Part shown: positions 7,411-17,650 of the stretch, piece after piece | Layout of the letters: the number at the start of each line of letters is the position of its first letter | Position numbering within the stretch: the stretch's first letter is position 1 | Source of the DNA: UBA2108 sp002713215 | GTDB taxonomy: Bacteria; Bacteroidota; Bacteroidia; Flavobacteriales_G; Salibacteraceae | Length of the DNA: 64,000 nucleotides | Direction of reading: 5' to 3' | Assembly (NCBI GenBank): GCA_937891015.1 | Contig: CALAPY010000093.1 | Location: 34,266 to 98,265, forward strand | Program-made: the position numbers and the translations under genes | Notes under the pieces: generated by a model | Databases searched by the model: none | The model's input: only the letters and a program-made list of their open reading frames with translations | Told to the model about the DNA's origin: nothing

Positions 7411-10400
7411 ATGAAATTTAACGGCATACTTTTATTAACTCTAGTCCTATTCCTAAGCTCCTGTTTCGACGATAAAAAGAAGGAAATTGTCGATGATAAA
7501 AAGCAAGAAAAAAAGAAAGCGACTGAACTATTTGAATTCTTACCCGCTGAAAAAACCGGTGTTACCTTTAACAATAGTTTCACCGCAGAAGCCGAACTTA
7601 AATTTTATGAATTTCAATACCAATTCAATGGCGGTGGAGTAGGAATTGCCGATTTCAACAATGATGGAAAAAACGATGTTTTTTTTACTGGCAACGAAGT
7701 TGAGAACAAACTATACTTGAATAAAGGAGATCTTGCATTTGAAGATATCACTGAAAAATCGGGAACAGGACTTCCCAACTCCTGGAGTAACGGGGTCTGT
7801 TTGATTGACATCAATGGCGACGGCCTTACCGATATATATGTTAGTAAAGGTGGAATGAAAAGTGCGGAAGAAAAGAAAAATGCCATGCTCATCAATAATG
7901 GCGATTTAACATTTACAGACAAAGCTGATGAGATGGGAATAGCAGACACAGGTTGGAGTACCCAGAGTGTGTTCTTTGATTATGACAACGATGGCGATTT
8001 GGATTTATTTGTATTGAATCATCCCAATCGCTGGGAAGGAGATGAAAAAATGTCACGCGATCATTATAAACGAGCGGTAATTGGAGCAGACCAGTTTTAT
8101 GAAAATGAAAACGGGAAATTTAAAAATGTTACCAAAAAAGTTGGATTAAAGCTCGAATCATTTGGAGGGTACGGTCTTGGTGTTGTGATTGGTGATTTAG
8201 ACCAAAACGGATATACGGATATATATGTATCCAATGATTATTCTTCACCCGATTTCCTTTATATGAATCAAGGAGATAAGACATTTAAGGAGGAAATTAA
8301 AAAGCGAACCAATCATATTGCACTATACAGTATGGGTAACGATATTGCTGATTTTAACAATGACGGATTAATGGATATCATGGCCTTGGACATGTCGGCA
8401 GAAGATCATGTTAGAACCAAAACTCAAATGAGCGGAATGAACCCTATTGCTTTTAACGAGTTGGTTGACTTCGGGCTTCCACACCAATACATGTATAATA
8501 CTCTTCAGTTTAATAATGGAAATGGAACTTTTTCAGAAATTGGACAGCTGGCTGGAGTTCAAAGTACAGACTGGAGTTGGGCTCCTCTTTTCGCTGATTT
8601 TGACAACGATGGTCACAAAGATCTTTTGGTTACCAATGGATATAGACTGGACGACAGGGACAACGACTACTCCAGGCAAGTTCAGAAAAAGTTTAGCAAC
8701 AGGGCCAACCTAACCGAGGCTGAACTTATGGACAGGTTTAAAAATACACCCAGCACTCCATTGCCAAACTACATCTATAGGAACAATGGTGACTTAACTT
8801 TTTCGAAAAAAACCTACGAGTGGGGACTCCATAAAAAGGGGTTTACCCAAGGTGCCGCTTTTGGAGATTTGGATAACGATGGAGATCTTGATTTGGTAAT
8901 GAATAATATGGAGTCCGTTGCCTGGGTTTATGAAAACAAAGCCGAACAATTAGAAAACAATCACTTATACGTTGAGTTCGAAGACCCGGATGCGGTTAGT
9001 TCCGGAGCGGTTGTTAAAGTAACCACGAATCAAGGTATACAAGTACAACAATATCATACAACCAGGGGATACATATCAAGTGTGGAGCCTGTTCTCCATT
9101 TTGGACTTGGTAAGTATGCAGGAAAAGTCAACGTTGAGGTATCCTGGCTTAACGGAACGGTTTCAAATTATGAATCGGATGTAAATAAACGCATTAAGGT
9201 TAATCAGGCAAGAAACACCGCAAAAGCAGCTCCAGATAATTCAAAAGGTTTTTTATTTAAGGATGCCGAAAACCAACTGGGTCTTAATTTCACTCATGTA
9301 GAAAATAAGTACAATGATTTTGAATTGGAAACCCTTCTGCCACATGGAAATTCCAATATGGGTCCGGCTCTCGCAAAGGGCGATTTAAATGGAGATGGAC
9401 TGGATGATGTTTATATGGGAGGAGCATTAAATCAACGTGGAGGAATGTTCTTCCAAAGCCAAAACGGAACCTTTACCCGCAAATTTCCCGAAATTCTTGA
9501 GATTGATAGTAAAAATGAAGATGTTGGCGCACTCATTTATGACTTTGATGGTGATGGCGACAATGACTTATACGTGGCAAGCGGCGGGAATGAGTTTGAA
9601 TCTGGAAACTCATTATTTACGCATAGGCTGTATGAAAACCTAGGCAATGGAAAGTTTCGGAAGACAAATGGGGTTCTGCCAGATTTCCAGATTAGTGGAA
9701 AAAGTGTTTCCGCAGGAGACTATGATAATGATGGGGATTTGGATCTTTTCGTTGGGGGAAGACTTGTTCCAAAGACTTACCCTTTTGCCCCTCAAAGTAT
9801 GTTGCTGAAATATGAAAACGGGAAATACTCGGATGTTACTTCTGAAGTGGCTCCAGAACTTAAGAATCCTGGGCTGGTAACTAATAGCCAATGGGTAGAC
9901 TACGATGGAGATAGTGACCTTGATCTAATTGTAGTTGGTGAATGGATGCCAATTATGTTAATGAATAATGATAATGGAAAACTAACCTGGCAAAAAGAAC
10001 TCAACCTTTCTAAAGAAGTTGGATGGTGGAGTGGATTAGCTGTCAATGATTTTGACAACGATGGAGATATGGACTTCATGATTGGTAATCTTGGATTAAA
10101 CTATAAGTATAAGGCAACACCTGAAACACCGTTCCAAATATGGTGTCATGACTTTGATGATAATGGCACCTTGGATATTGTTCTAGGCTATTACGATCAT
10201 GGCGCATGTTATCCGGTAAGAGGAAGACAATGTAGCTCCGAGCAAATGCCTTTCATTAAACAAAAATTCCCAACATACAACGAGTTTGCCGTAGCAACCA
10301 TTCAGGATGTTTATGGCGACAAACTTGACAAAGCGCTAAACTACCAGGCTACAAATTTCTCATCGGTATATGTGGAAAATCTTGGAAATGGAAAATTTAA

Positions 10401-10728
10401 AATTACCAGCTTACCGGTAGAAGCTCAATTTTCAATGGTAAATTCTATTGTAGTTACTGACGTCGACAAGGACGGAAAAAATGAAGCAATTCTTTTAGGC
10501 AATCTATATTCTTCTGAAGTTGAAACTCCAAGAGCTGATGCATCAATTGGTTCATTATTGAAGCTTAATAGTGAAAAGAAATGGGTTTCCATACCTTATT
10601 TAAAATCTGGTTTGTATGCGCCGGGAGACACGAAATCTGCACTACTTATAAAGAACAAATCCAACGATCGATACTTAGTTTTAGGAAAGAATAATACCCA
10701 ACCACAAATTATTGGACTCGTTAAATAA
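7411..10728 (+). CDS. Giant FG-GAP/VCBS-repeat lipoprotein with ASPIC/UnbV domain
   Basis: From the ATG at 7411 this is 1105 residues; the frame could begin at a TTG at 7405. A lipoprotein signal (LVLFLSSC, Cys18) suggests an outer-membrane anchor. I count about fourteen Asp-rich calcium-binding loops of the DxDxDG type (for example DFNNDGKND, DYDNDGDLD, DLNGDGLDD, DFDDNGTLD), in two groups that would form beta-propellers. Between them, about residues 543-590, lies an ASPIC/UnbV segment (TTRGYISSVEPVLHFGLG, then VEVSWLNGT). Such proteins are common in Bacteroidota; their role is usually unknown, with binding of glycans or proteins suspected. The start lies 7 bases after the regulator gene, so it is probably the last gene of the ABC-regulator operon. 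A small hairpin (10738-10753) lies just downstream but lacks a clear T run. Confidence 0.9.
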   Translation: MKFNGILLLTLVLFLSSCFDDKKKEIVDDKKQEKKKATELFEFLPAEKTGVTFNNSFTAEAELKFYEFQYQFNGGGVGIADFNNDGKNDVFFTGNEVENKLYLNKGDLAFEDITEKSGTGLPNSWSNGVCLIDINGDGLTDIYVSKGGMKSAEEKKNAMLINNGDLTFTDKADEMGIADTGWSTQSVFFDYDNDGDLDLFVLNHPNRWEGDEKMSRDHYKRAVIGADQFYENENGKFKNVTKKVGLKLESFGGYGLGVVIGDLDQNGYTDIYVSNDYSSPDFLYMNQGDKTFKEEIKKRTNHIALYSMGNDIADFNNDGLMDIMALDMSAEDHVRTKTQMSGMNPIAFNELVDFGLPHQYMYNTLQFNNGNGTFSEIGQLAGVQSTDWSWAPLFADFDNDGHKDLLVTNGYRLDDRDNDYSRQVQKKFSNRANLTEAELMDRFKNTPSTPLPNYIYRNNGDLTFSKKTYEWGLHKKGFTQGAAFGDLDNDGDLDLVMNNMESVAWVYENKAEQLENNHLYVEFEDPDAVSSGAVVKVTTNQGIQVQQYHTTRGYISSVEPVLHFGLGKYAGKVNVEVSWLNGTVSNYESDVNKRIKVNQARNTAKAAPDNSKGFLFKDAENQLGLNFTHVENKYNDFELETLLPHGNSNMGPALAKGDLNGDGLDDVYMGGALNQRGGMFFQSQNGTFTRKFPEILEIDSKNEDVGALIYDFDGDGDNDLYVASGGNEFESGNSLFTHRLYENLGNGKFRKTNGVLPDFQISGKSVSAGDYDNDGDLDLFVGGRLVPKTYPFAPQSMLLKYENGKYSDVTSEVAPELKNPGLVTNSQWVDYDGDSDLDLIVVGEWMPIMLMNNDNGKLTWQKELNLSKEVGWWSGLAVNDFDNDGDMDFMIGNLGLNYKYKATPETPFQIWCHDFDDNGTLDIVLGYYDHGACYPVRGRQCSSEQMPFIKQKFPTYNEFAVATIQDVYGDKLDKALNYQATNFSSVYVENLGNGKFKITSLPVEAQFSMVNSIVVTDVDKDGKNEAILLGNLYSSEVETPRADASIGSLLKLNSEKKWVSIPYLKSGLYAPGDTKSALLIKNKSNDRYLVLGKNNTQPQIIGLVK

Positions 10729-10798
10729 GGTTGTACGGGCTTTTTACAAAGCCTTAACATATTTTACAAATATTTCAACAATGCAAATTTTAAGTTGC

Positions 10799-10806
10799 TA
10801 TATTTG
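10799..10806 (+). promoter_or_regulatory. Bacteroidota -7 element before cargo gene A
   Basis: TATATTTG matches TAnnTTTG exactly and lies 41 bases before the ATG at 10848. I find no clear -33 TTTG (nearest is TTTC at 10773-10776, spacing 22). The sequence that follows (an AATGGGTrAAT stretch) recurs downstream of the matching element at 17801, so both cargo pairs appear to share an ancestral promoter and leader. Confidence 0.55.
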
Positions 10807-10847
10807 AGAGTTAAAATGGGTAAATATTAATTTCTAAAACAACGTCT

Positions 10848-13800
10848 ATGAAGAAAATTCTACTAGGAACAGCTCTATCACTACTTATCATTTCCAGCCT
10901 TTTTGCTCAGACAAAAAGAGTAGGCACAATGCCACCATTAATTAACAACAATGGCTCTGGAGGTGTGGCCTTTAATCTAAAGACCGGAAGTGCACCAATA
11001 GTTATTAAAGATATGGGAGTGTACTTAAACAGTGGTACAATCAGTACAGAAATTCTATACAATCAAACACCAATTAATAATCCAACTACAGGTTGGAATG
11101 CAAATGGTGGAGGTTGGACTTCCTATGGAAGTTATTCGGTATCAGGAACCGGATCAGGCCCCGTTGCTATAACCAAAGGTTTAATGAATCTGGTTATACC
11201 TGCCAACACAACTTGGGGGTTTGTTATTGACGGTTCGATGAGCTACTTTAATACAGGTACAAGTTGGCCTAGTTCAACTCCTACATCATTTACTAATAGT
11301 AATGAGCTGACCATTATTACCGGACCCGGAGTTGGTTATGGTGGTGGTAAGGCTGCAATGAGCTTTCACCCAAGGGGTTTTTTGGGCTGGGTTGATTATG
11401 AAGTTTATGGATTCAATAATGACGCGGGTATTTCAGGAATGCCTTATCCAGGAATTCCAGTGTGTGCTACATTAACCGATTCTCTTTCTTTGGCTGTTAC
11501 TAACTATGGTTTTCTTCCCATGGATAGTTGTATTGTTAATTGGTCAATTAATGATTCCTTGCAAGCTCCTGTAAAGTATAGCGGGACTCTGACTCCGGGT
11601 CTAACTGGAACTGCTTCGTTAAAATTCTTCAGAAATCTGGCAAATGGAGATACCTTAAAAGCATGGACAACTATGCCTAATGGAGTTCCAGACAGCTTAG
11701 CATCAAATGATACACTTAATTTTGTGCTTATTGAAGGATTAAATGGAACCTATAAAGTAGGTGGCATCTCTCCTGATTATGCAACTATAGACTCGGCAAT
11801 TATAGACCTAAACTTAAGAGGCGTTTGTGGTCCGGTTATTTTTAAGTTAAACGACACCATTAATAAGGCCAACGTTTCAATTCAAAGTTTTTATGGAGCT
11901 TCTAAAGCCAGGCTGGTCACATTTACCTCTGCGTCAGCTGATCCTACAACATGCTTCATAACAGATACATCTACGAATGCAAATACTAATTATTCATTAA
12001 TATTTGATAATGGGGCTTCTTACTTGAAATTTACAGACCTTGGTATTACGAATGGATCCAGAAGTTCTTATTCGGGTGTAATTGATATAAGAAATGGGGC
12101 AAACAACCTCTCTTTTGAAAATTGTCACATTTTGTCGTCTTATTCTGGCTCTAGTGCAAATGCCTATTTAGTTGGATCTGGAAACAAGGGCTTAACCAGT
12201 GATCTTGAGTTTGGCAACTGTAGTTTCATAGGCGGATCCTGGGCAGTGAGAATGGAAGGAGAGAAAAGTAAACTTCAATCAAACCTTACATTCAAAAACA
12301 ATAAGTTCGAGAACCAGTATCGATCTGGAATTTGGATTAAATACGGTGAAAATATTAATGTAACTTCTAATAATCTGAAATCGAACAGCACCTACCAGGG
12401 TGTAGCGGCAATTCAACTTGAGGAAACCGCCGGTGGAGTCGAAGTATATGGCAACCAAATTATGAGCGCTCAAATTTGGCCAAGAATTGGACTTCAAATC
12501 ATTAGCTCTACAGGTTTAAGTACAAAGAAGAACATTATTTCTACCAATAGCTTTAGCCTTGGAGATACTAATTCTGCTGCTTCTGATACAAAGACTGGAA
12601 TCAGTTTGGATGTTGCAGCTTTCTTTGATGTTAACTCAAACTCAGTTTCAATTGTAAGTAAGGACAAAAACTCAAGTGCTTTCAAAATCACTAACTCAAG
12701 TGGTAATACGGTTTTAAACAATGTATTTACTAGCATGGGTACCGATGGTTTAGCAACAGATGTAAGTGGATTGGGTTCTATTCTTTCTATGAATAACAAC
12801 CTGCTCTACTCCACTGCTAACCTTGGAAAATTCAACGGCTCCAATCAGCAGGATTTAGCTGCATGGCAGTCCAATACAGGATTTGATGCAAAATCAATTT
12901 CCGAAGATCCTATCTTTAGGGGAGTGGATGATTTGAACATGTGTAGTAAAAATGCTGATAACATTGGAACCGGGTTTGGTTTGGTTGTTGACTTTGCCGG
13001 TGCACTTAGACATCCCCAAACACCAGATCCCGGAGCATATGAATATTCTGCTATAACCGGAATTACAGTTGACGATCAACGGGTGTGTAAAGGTGATACT
13101 GCTACTTTCTTTGTGGCTAAGGGTGCTAATGACATTGTAATCTGGAACAACACAGATACCGCACAAACCTTTAGAACAACTACAACAGGAATTTATTCAA
13201 TGACAGCTTTAGGAGTTTGTGGTGCTGACACTACTAACTTCATGGTTATCAATAACGACCTGGTTAAATTGGGTAATGATACCAACATTTGTGGTGGTGA
13301 TACTTTAAATGTAGAGTCTTCTGTTGGAAATGCTACTTACTCCTGGAGCAATGGCAATACAACAAGAGATATTGATGTTACCATGAATGGTCAGTACATT
13401 GTGAATGTGGTTGACTCAGATGGTTGTCGTTCTGCAGATACCATAGAAGTTACTGTTTCTCAAATGGCAATCCTTCGATCAGACACTACTGTTTGTAACG
13501 GACACACCATAGAACTTGATCCTGGTACTCCTGGTGGAAACTACACCTGGTTTAGAGATGGGATTTCTATTTCTACCGGTACTAAAATATTTGCCGGAAT
13601 GGAAGGTAAATATGCGGTTACTTATACTGATGCTAAAAACTGTACCAGTAGCGATACCTTTAACTTAACTGTTAAAAATCTTGCCTCCTCCAAATTCACA
13701 TGGACGCAGAATCAGAATAACTATCGATTTGAGGCTGTTGATACCAATGGTACAAACTACCACTGGTCGTTTGGTGATGGTAAATCTGTAAGTGGTCCGG

Positions 13801-14189
13801 CTTGGCATACACTTAATAAATATATTGCGAACAAAGCATACAACGTAACACTGGTTGTTACCTCTGATGTATGTGGCGACAGTACTACTACCAATGAGGT
13901 ATTGGTGGAAGGTGTAGGAATCAATGATTTGGCAAACAGCGAGGGGATTAGTGTTTATCCTAATCCAAGTAACGGGGTTATCAACGTAAACATTTCTACA
14001 TTGAATGTAAGCAAAGAATTAAATCTGGAAATAATTACTGCAGATGGAAAGGTTGTATATCAAAAAGATGATCTTAACATGGGTAATAACCAGCTTGATG
14101 TAACAAGCACTGTTTCAACCGGTATGTATTTCATTCGGGTTAAAACAGACCAGGAGATCATTTATACAGGTAAAATTTCCATTAAGTAA
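10848..14189 (+). CDS. T9SS cargo protein A: beta-helix, Ig-like and PKD domains, type A sorting domain
   Basis: A secreted surface protein of 1113 residues. A signal peptide ends at LFAQ (about residue 21). Residues 22-190 form a beta-rich module I do not recognise, with Gly/Ser/Thr-rich segments. About 190-300 look like a CARDB-type domain, and about 303-735 like a right-handed parallel beta-helix (repeated short turns with Asn and Ser). About 738-945 hold Ig-like segments (for example VCKGDTATFF, ICGGDTLNV). About 948-1020 form a PKD domain (YHWSFGDGKS), and 1033-1113 a type A T9SS sorting domain beginning GISVYPNPSNG. It should cross the outer membrane through T9SS and be anchored or released. 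Residues 532-1113 are identical to residues 558-1139 of gene A' (17857). Gene B starts 22 bases downstream. Adhesion or glycan binding is plausible, not shown. Confidence 0.88.
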   Translation: MKKILLGTALSLLIISSLFAQTKRVGTMPPLINNNGSGGVAFNLKTGSAPIVIKDMGVYLNSGTISTEILYNQTPINNPTTGWNANGGGWTSYGSYSVSGTGSGPVAITKGLMNLVIPANTTWGFVIDGSMSYFNTGTSWPSSTPTSFTNSNELTIITGPGVGYGGGKAAMSFHPRGFLGWVDYEVYGFNNDAGISGMPYPGIPVCATLTDSLSLAVTNYGFLPMDSCIVNWSINDSLQAPVKYSGTLTPGLTGTASLKFFRNLANGDTLKAWTTMPNGVPDSLASNDTLNFVLIEGLNGTYKVGGISPDYATIDSAIIDLNLRGVCGPVIFKLNDTINKANVSIQSFYGASKARLVTFTSASADPTTCFITDTSTNANTNYSLIFDNGASYLKFTDLGITNGSRSSYSGVIDIRNGANNLSFENCHILSSYSGSSANAYLVGSGNKGLTSDLEFGNCSFIGGSWAVRMEGEKSKLQSNLTFKNNKFENQYRSGIWIKYGENINVTSNNLKSNSTYQGVAAIQLEETAGGVEVYGNQIMSAQIWPRIGLQIISSTGLSTKKNIISTNSFSLGDTNSAASDTKTGISLDVAAFFDVNSNSVSIVSKDKNSSAFKITNSSGNTVLNNVFTSMGTDGLATDVSGLGSILSMNNNLLYSTANLGKFNGSNQQDLAAWQSNTGFDAKSISEDPIFRGVDDLNMCSKNADNIGTGFGLVVDFAGALRHPQTPDPGAYEYSAITGITVDDQRVCKGDTATFFVAKGANDIVIWNNTDTAQTFRTTTTGIYSMTALGVCGADTTNFMVINNDLVKLGNDTNICGGDTLNVESSVGNATYSWSNGNTTRDIDVTMNGQYIVNVVDSDGCRSADTIEVTVSQMAILRSDTTVCNGHTIELDPGTPGGNYTWFRDGISISTGTKIFAGMEGKYAVTYTDAKNCTSSDTFNLTVKNLASSKFTWTQNQNNYRFEAVDTNGTNYHWSFGDGKSVSGPAWHTLNKYIANKAYNVTLVVTSDVCGDSTTTNEVLVEGVGINDLANSEGISVYPNPSNGVINVNISTLNVSKELNLEIITADGKVVYQKDDLNMGNNQLDVTSTVSTGMYFIRVKTDQEIIYTGKISIK

Positions 14190-14211
14190 GAACGAATAAA
14201 CATTTAGAGAT

Positions 14212-17200
14212 ATGAAAAAAGTATATATATCGATTTTAGTAGTTTCAATGGTAGCCTTGTTAGGGGCACAAGAAGCTCTTGCTCAATACTGTACGCCAAG
14301 TACTACCAGTAGTACATGGAGAGAAAATCAGGTTGCCAGAACTACCGGTGCATTGCAGAATTTCAACAATGTAACTGGAAATGCAAGGGGTTACTTTGAT
14401 TACAGTAAGACCATTGGAGCTACGGTAAAAGCCGGAACTCAAATTAAAATTACCGTAAACTATTATTATGGTATGGGGATTTGGGTTGACTGGAACAACG
14501 ATGGAACGTTCACTAATTCAGGAGCTGAAAAGATATTCGTCAGAACAAATGGTGCATATGCATGGGGAGAAAGAACCTATAACATCAATGTGCCTGCGAA
14601 TGCAGTTACTGGTAAAAAACTGAGAATGCGAATTATGTCAGGATACTGGTGGCGTATGAATCCGTGTGGATATTCCAGTAGTTATCAAACTGACGTGGAA
14701 GATTACTACATTTTCGTTACCTATGACAACAATGCTGGTGTAACCAAAATGACTAATCCTCAAGCTGAATGTAACGGATCTGCAGGTACTGCGGTTGACA
14801 TCCTGTTTCAAAACACAGGGGCCAAATCACTAGACACCTTGTATTTCGGTGGTAAAATCATTGATAAAGCCAGTGGATCTACAACAGCTATTCCTACCAA
14901 AATGTGGTCTGGTAGCTTGCAATCGGGGCAAACAGTTAAAAATCCTTTTAACGTGTATAATCACACCTTTAATTTAAAAGCGGGCGATTCTATTTGTGTT
15001 TGGTCGTTCAATCCTAATAATGTACCTGATTCGGCTGCATCTGATGATACGCTTTGTTTTGAAGTGCTTAAAGGTATGAAAGGTCTATTCACCGTGGGTG
15101 ACACTACCGGTGGAGCTCATGATTTCAGAACCTTAAAAGATGCGGTTGATTCCATTAATCTCGCTGGAGCTATTTGTGATTCGGTTATTATTGAATTGCA
15201 CGATACCAGTTGGAGTACTTATAAAGATCAGTATTATTTAAGAAGCATTATTGGTACAAGTCCTACTTCGCCAATAATCTTTAGACCTGAGTCGCACAAC
15301 ATGTATCAAACCAGGGTGTGGTTCGATTCGCTCACAGAAGATTACAATCATGTTTTCTTGTTGGACGATATAAGTGATGTATACTTTGAGGGAATTAACT
15401 TCTCTGCCGCTTCAGGAAGAAGTACTGGATATGAAACAAACATTCAAGTTAAAAATTCAGATCGAATTAACTTTATCAAATGTTCTTTCACCAATACGCA
15501 ATCAGCCAGAAATGATAAAGACTATGACCTTATATCTGCTTCCGATGGTGATGGACTGACCATTACAGAATGTAACTTTACCAATGGGTCTAGTTCCATT
15601 AGCGTTGAGAATTCAAATAACATTCACATTTCTAAGGGTACTTTCCGTGAAATGTATAACAGTGGGGTGAACATTGCCAGTTCTGACAATGTGGTGGTAA
15701 TGAGAAGTTCTTTTACTTCCGCTTCCTTCTATACCAATGGAATTGCCATATCCTTAAGCGAAGTGAACAACTCCGTTGAACTTTCTTACAATACGGTTAA
15801 CGTTGCCAAAAATCAATGGCCACGATATGGTGTTGCTATGGATAATTGTAATGCTTTGAATAGCTCCAGTGAGGTATACAACAACATGATTAATGTTGGA
15901 CAGCCTTGGAGTAGTATTCTTTTCCAGGGAATTCGTTTAAACAATGTTGTAGGTACTTCGGTAGCATTTAATACTTCTGCTGTTAGCGGTAACAACGCTT
16001 CCAATACTGCCTTGTATTCTAACGGAGGTACTCGAAACACTGCATTTAACAATGTATTGGCTGCTATGATTAGCGGATTTAGTATTCATACCCCTGTGGC
16101 TGCTTCTATTGTAAGTGGTGATCACAACAATGTGTATTCTGCAGGTGGTACTGTGGGTCGTCTGGGTTCTTCAACCAGCAACACCCTTAGTGCTTGGCAA
16201 TCCGCTACTGGATTAGATGTTAATTCAGTTTCGGTTAATCCTTTCTTCTATAAACTCAAAGCAAATGACCTGCATGTTTGTAACGACAAAATGTTCCAGG
16301 CTGCTAAAAGCATTGCTTCCATTACCGATGACTGGGATGGTGATAAAAGAGATCCTAACAAACCTTGTATTGGTGCAGATGAATTTGCTCCGGTTAGCCA
16401 ATTCTCTTTGGGTAACGCTTATGGACTTTGTGATGGGGATACTACCTACTTAGTGGCTGGTAAAGGGCTTACTGGTGAAATCGCTATTTGGAAAGATGGA
16501 AGCGGGTCTGTTATTGATACATCTCAAACACTTACCGTTACCTCTCCTGGTAAATACGATGTTACCTTACTTAACGCTTGTGGGGTAAATGCAGATTCAA
16601 TTGAAATCATTGCTCCTGCTAAAGTTGCTTTGGCTAATGACACTAACATTTGTCCTGGTAAAACAGTTAATGTAGATGCTACCATTGTTAACGGTCAAAA
16701 TTACATGTGGTCTGATGGTCGTACTTCTGCTACAATTACAGTGTCTAACCCAGGTACTTACTTTGTTACTTCTACCGATAAATGGACTTGTGTTTCTTCG
16801 GATTCAATTGTGGTAACTTATTCCAATACCGCTGACCTTTCTTCAGGGGATACCATTGTTTGTCAAGGTGCTCCTTTTGGTTTGTTTGGTGGTACTTCTA
16901 TTGCTGAGCCTAACGTATCTTACAAGTGGTTTGGATTTAAAGATGCTGACTTAGAAACAGGTGATAACGTATTTGTGGATTATGACTTCCTGTTAAGTCA
17001 GGATACCACTGTTACGGTAGAATTAACTCATAGAGGCTGTGTTACCAGAGATTCTATTAAAGTGAGTAAAAAACCTGCTCCTAAAATTGATGGGCTGACA
17101 TTCTTTACCAATGGATTAGGTCTTTACATTACAGGAAACACCTCTACGGGTGCTAATCACGGTTGGGATTTTGGTGATACCAATACTTCTACCTGGTCTG

Positions 17201-17580
17201 CTCCTCGTCACTTGTATACTACTAATGGTACTTACACCGTTAAGTATACCAATTCAAATATCTGTGGAGCTGTTGATACCACTTTTGAAGTATCTATCTT
17301 CGGAGTAGGTCTGGATGAGAATAACAGGAACAGAAACCTGTCTATTTATCCTAACCCTAACAACGGTAACTTCAATATTCAATTGAATGACATTAATGCT
17401 GAAAATGCTTCTATTAAAATAATGGATGCAAGAGGTAGAGAAGTACTTTACAAAGAACTGGGACAAATTGCTGGTTCTACTAATGAAACTATCTCATTAA
17501 GTCAGGCTGGTGCAGGGGTTTACCTGATTCACTTAAACCTGGATGGTGTGATTCAGTTAGCGAAAATCACTATTGAGTAA
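14212..17580 (+). CDS. T9SS cargo protein B: GEVED, beta-helix, Ig-like and PKD domains, type A sorting domain
   Basis: A secreted protein of 1122 residues with a signal peptide ending near residue 25 (EALAQ). About 65-165 form a GEVED domain (WVDWNNDGTFTNSG, closing TDVEDYYIFV). About 170-285 look like a CARDB-type domain and about 295-715 like a parallel beta-helix (NNxxIS-type turns). About 730-960 hold Cys-containing Ig-like segments (LCDGDTTYL, ICPGKTVNV). About 965-1035 form a PKD domain (HGWDFGDTN), and 1042-1122 a type A sorting domain beginning LSIYPNPNNG. It has the same overall plan as gene A but a diverged sequence, so A and B are old paralogues. It is probably transcribed with A (22-base gap) and ends at the terminator at 17605-17633. 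The protein is identical to that of 21299-24667. Confidence 0.88.
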   Translation: MKKVYISILVVSMVALLGAQEALAQYCTPSTTSSTWRENQVARTTGALQNFNNVTGNARGYFDYSKTIGATVKAGTQIKITVNYYYGMGIWVDWNNDGTFTNSGAEKIFVRTNGAYAWGERTYNINVPANAVTGKKLRMRIMSGYWWRMNPCGYSSSYQTDVEDYYIFVTYDNNAGVTKMTNPQAECNGSAGTAVDILFQNTGAKSLDTLYFGGKIIDKASGSTTAIPTKMWSGSLQSGQTVKNPFNVYNHTFNLKAGDSICVWSFNPNNVPDSAASDDTLCFEVLKGMKGLFTVGDTTGGAHDFRTLKDAVDSINLAGAICDSVIIELHDTSWSTYKDQYYLRSIIGTSPTSPIIFRPESHNMYQTRVWFDSLTEDYNHVFLLDDISDVYFEGINFSAASGRSTGYETNIQVKNSDRINFIKCSFTNTQSARNDKDYDLISASDGDGLTITECNFTNGSSSISVENSNNIHISKGTFREMYNSGVNIASSDNVVVMRSSFTSASFYTNGIAISLSEVNNSVELSYNTVNVAKNQWPRYGVAMDNCNALNSSSEVYNNMINVGQPWSSILFQGIRLNNVVGTSVAFNTSAVSGNNASNTALYSNGGTRNTAFNNVLAAMISGFSIHTPVAASIVSGDHNNVYSAGGTVGRLGSSTSNTLSAWQSATGLDVNSVSVNPFFYKLKANDLHVCNDKMFQAAKSIASITDDWDGDKRDPNKPCIGADEFAPVSQFSLGNAYGLCDGDTTYLVAGKGLTGEIAIWKDGSGSVIDTSQTLTVTSPGKYDVTLLNACGVNADSIEIIAPAKVALANDTNICPGKTVNVDATIVNGQNYMWSDGRTSATITVSNPGTYFVTSTDKWTCVSSDSIVVTYSNTADLSSGDTIVCQGAPFGLFGGTSIAEPNVSYKWFGFKDADLETGDNVFVDYDFLLSQDTTVTVELTHRGCVTRDSIKVSKKPAPKIDGLTFFTNGLGLYITGNTSTGANHGWDFGDTNTSTWSAPRHLYTTNGTYTVKYTNSNICGAVDTTFEVSIFGVGLDENNRNRNLSIYPNPNNGNFNIQLNDINAENASIKIMDARGREVLYKELGQIAGSTNETISLSQAGAGVYLIHLNLDGVIQLAKITIE

Positions 17581-17604
17581 TAAAATCACTATATATTCTT
17601 ATCG

Positions 17605-17633
17605 AAAAAAGGGGCTGTTCAGCCCCTTTTTTT
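17605..17633 (+). terminator. Terminator after cargo gene B
   Basis: Six A, a GGGGCT/AGCCCC stem with a GTTC loop, and seven T. It works in either direction on paper. The sister copy at 24692-24719 has one T fewer. Confidence 0.85.
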
Positions 17634-17650
17634 ATTTACATATATATTCA

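Larger units (their letters stand above)
12441..17650 (+). repeat. Direct repeat of about 5.2 kb, copy 1
   Basis: Covers the last 1.75 kb of gene A, all of gene B and its terminator. Every base I compared matches 19528-24736 at an offset of 7087, and open frames in the other five frames also have the same lengths and sequences in both copies, so synonymous differences must be very few or absent. The left edge is sharp: gtC versus gtT in the codon just before 12441, with only distant similarity further left. On the right, the copies differ by one T in the terminator run and one C/T, then part after 17650. Confidence 0.95.

Noticed and set aside
10738..10753. Hairpin GGCTTT/AAAGCC as terminator of the FG-GAP gene
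   Set aside because: Short loop and no T run after the stem; may slow the polymerase but is not a clear terminator.
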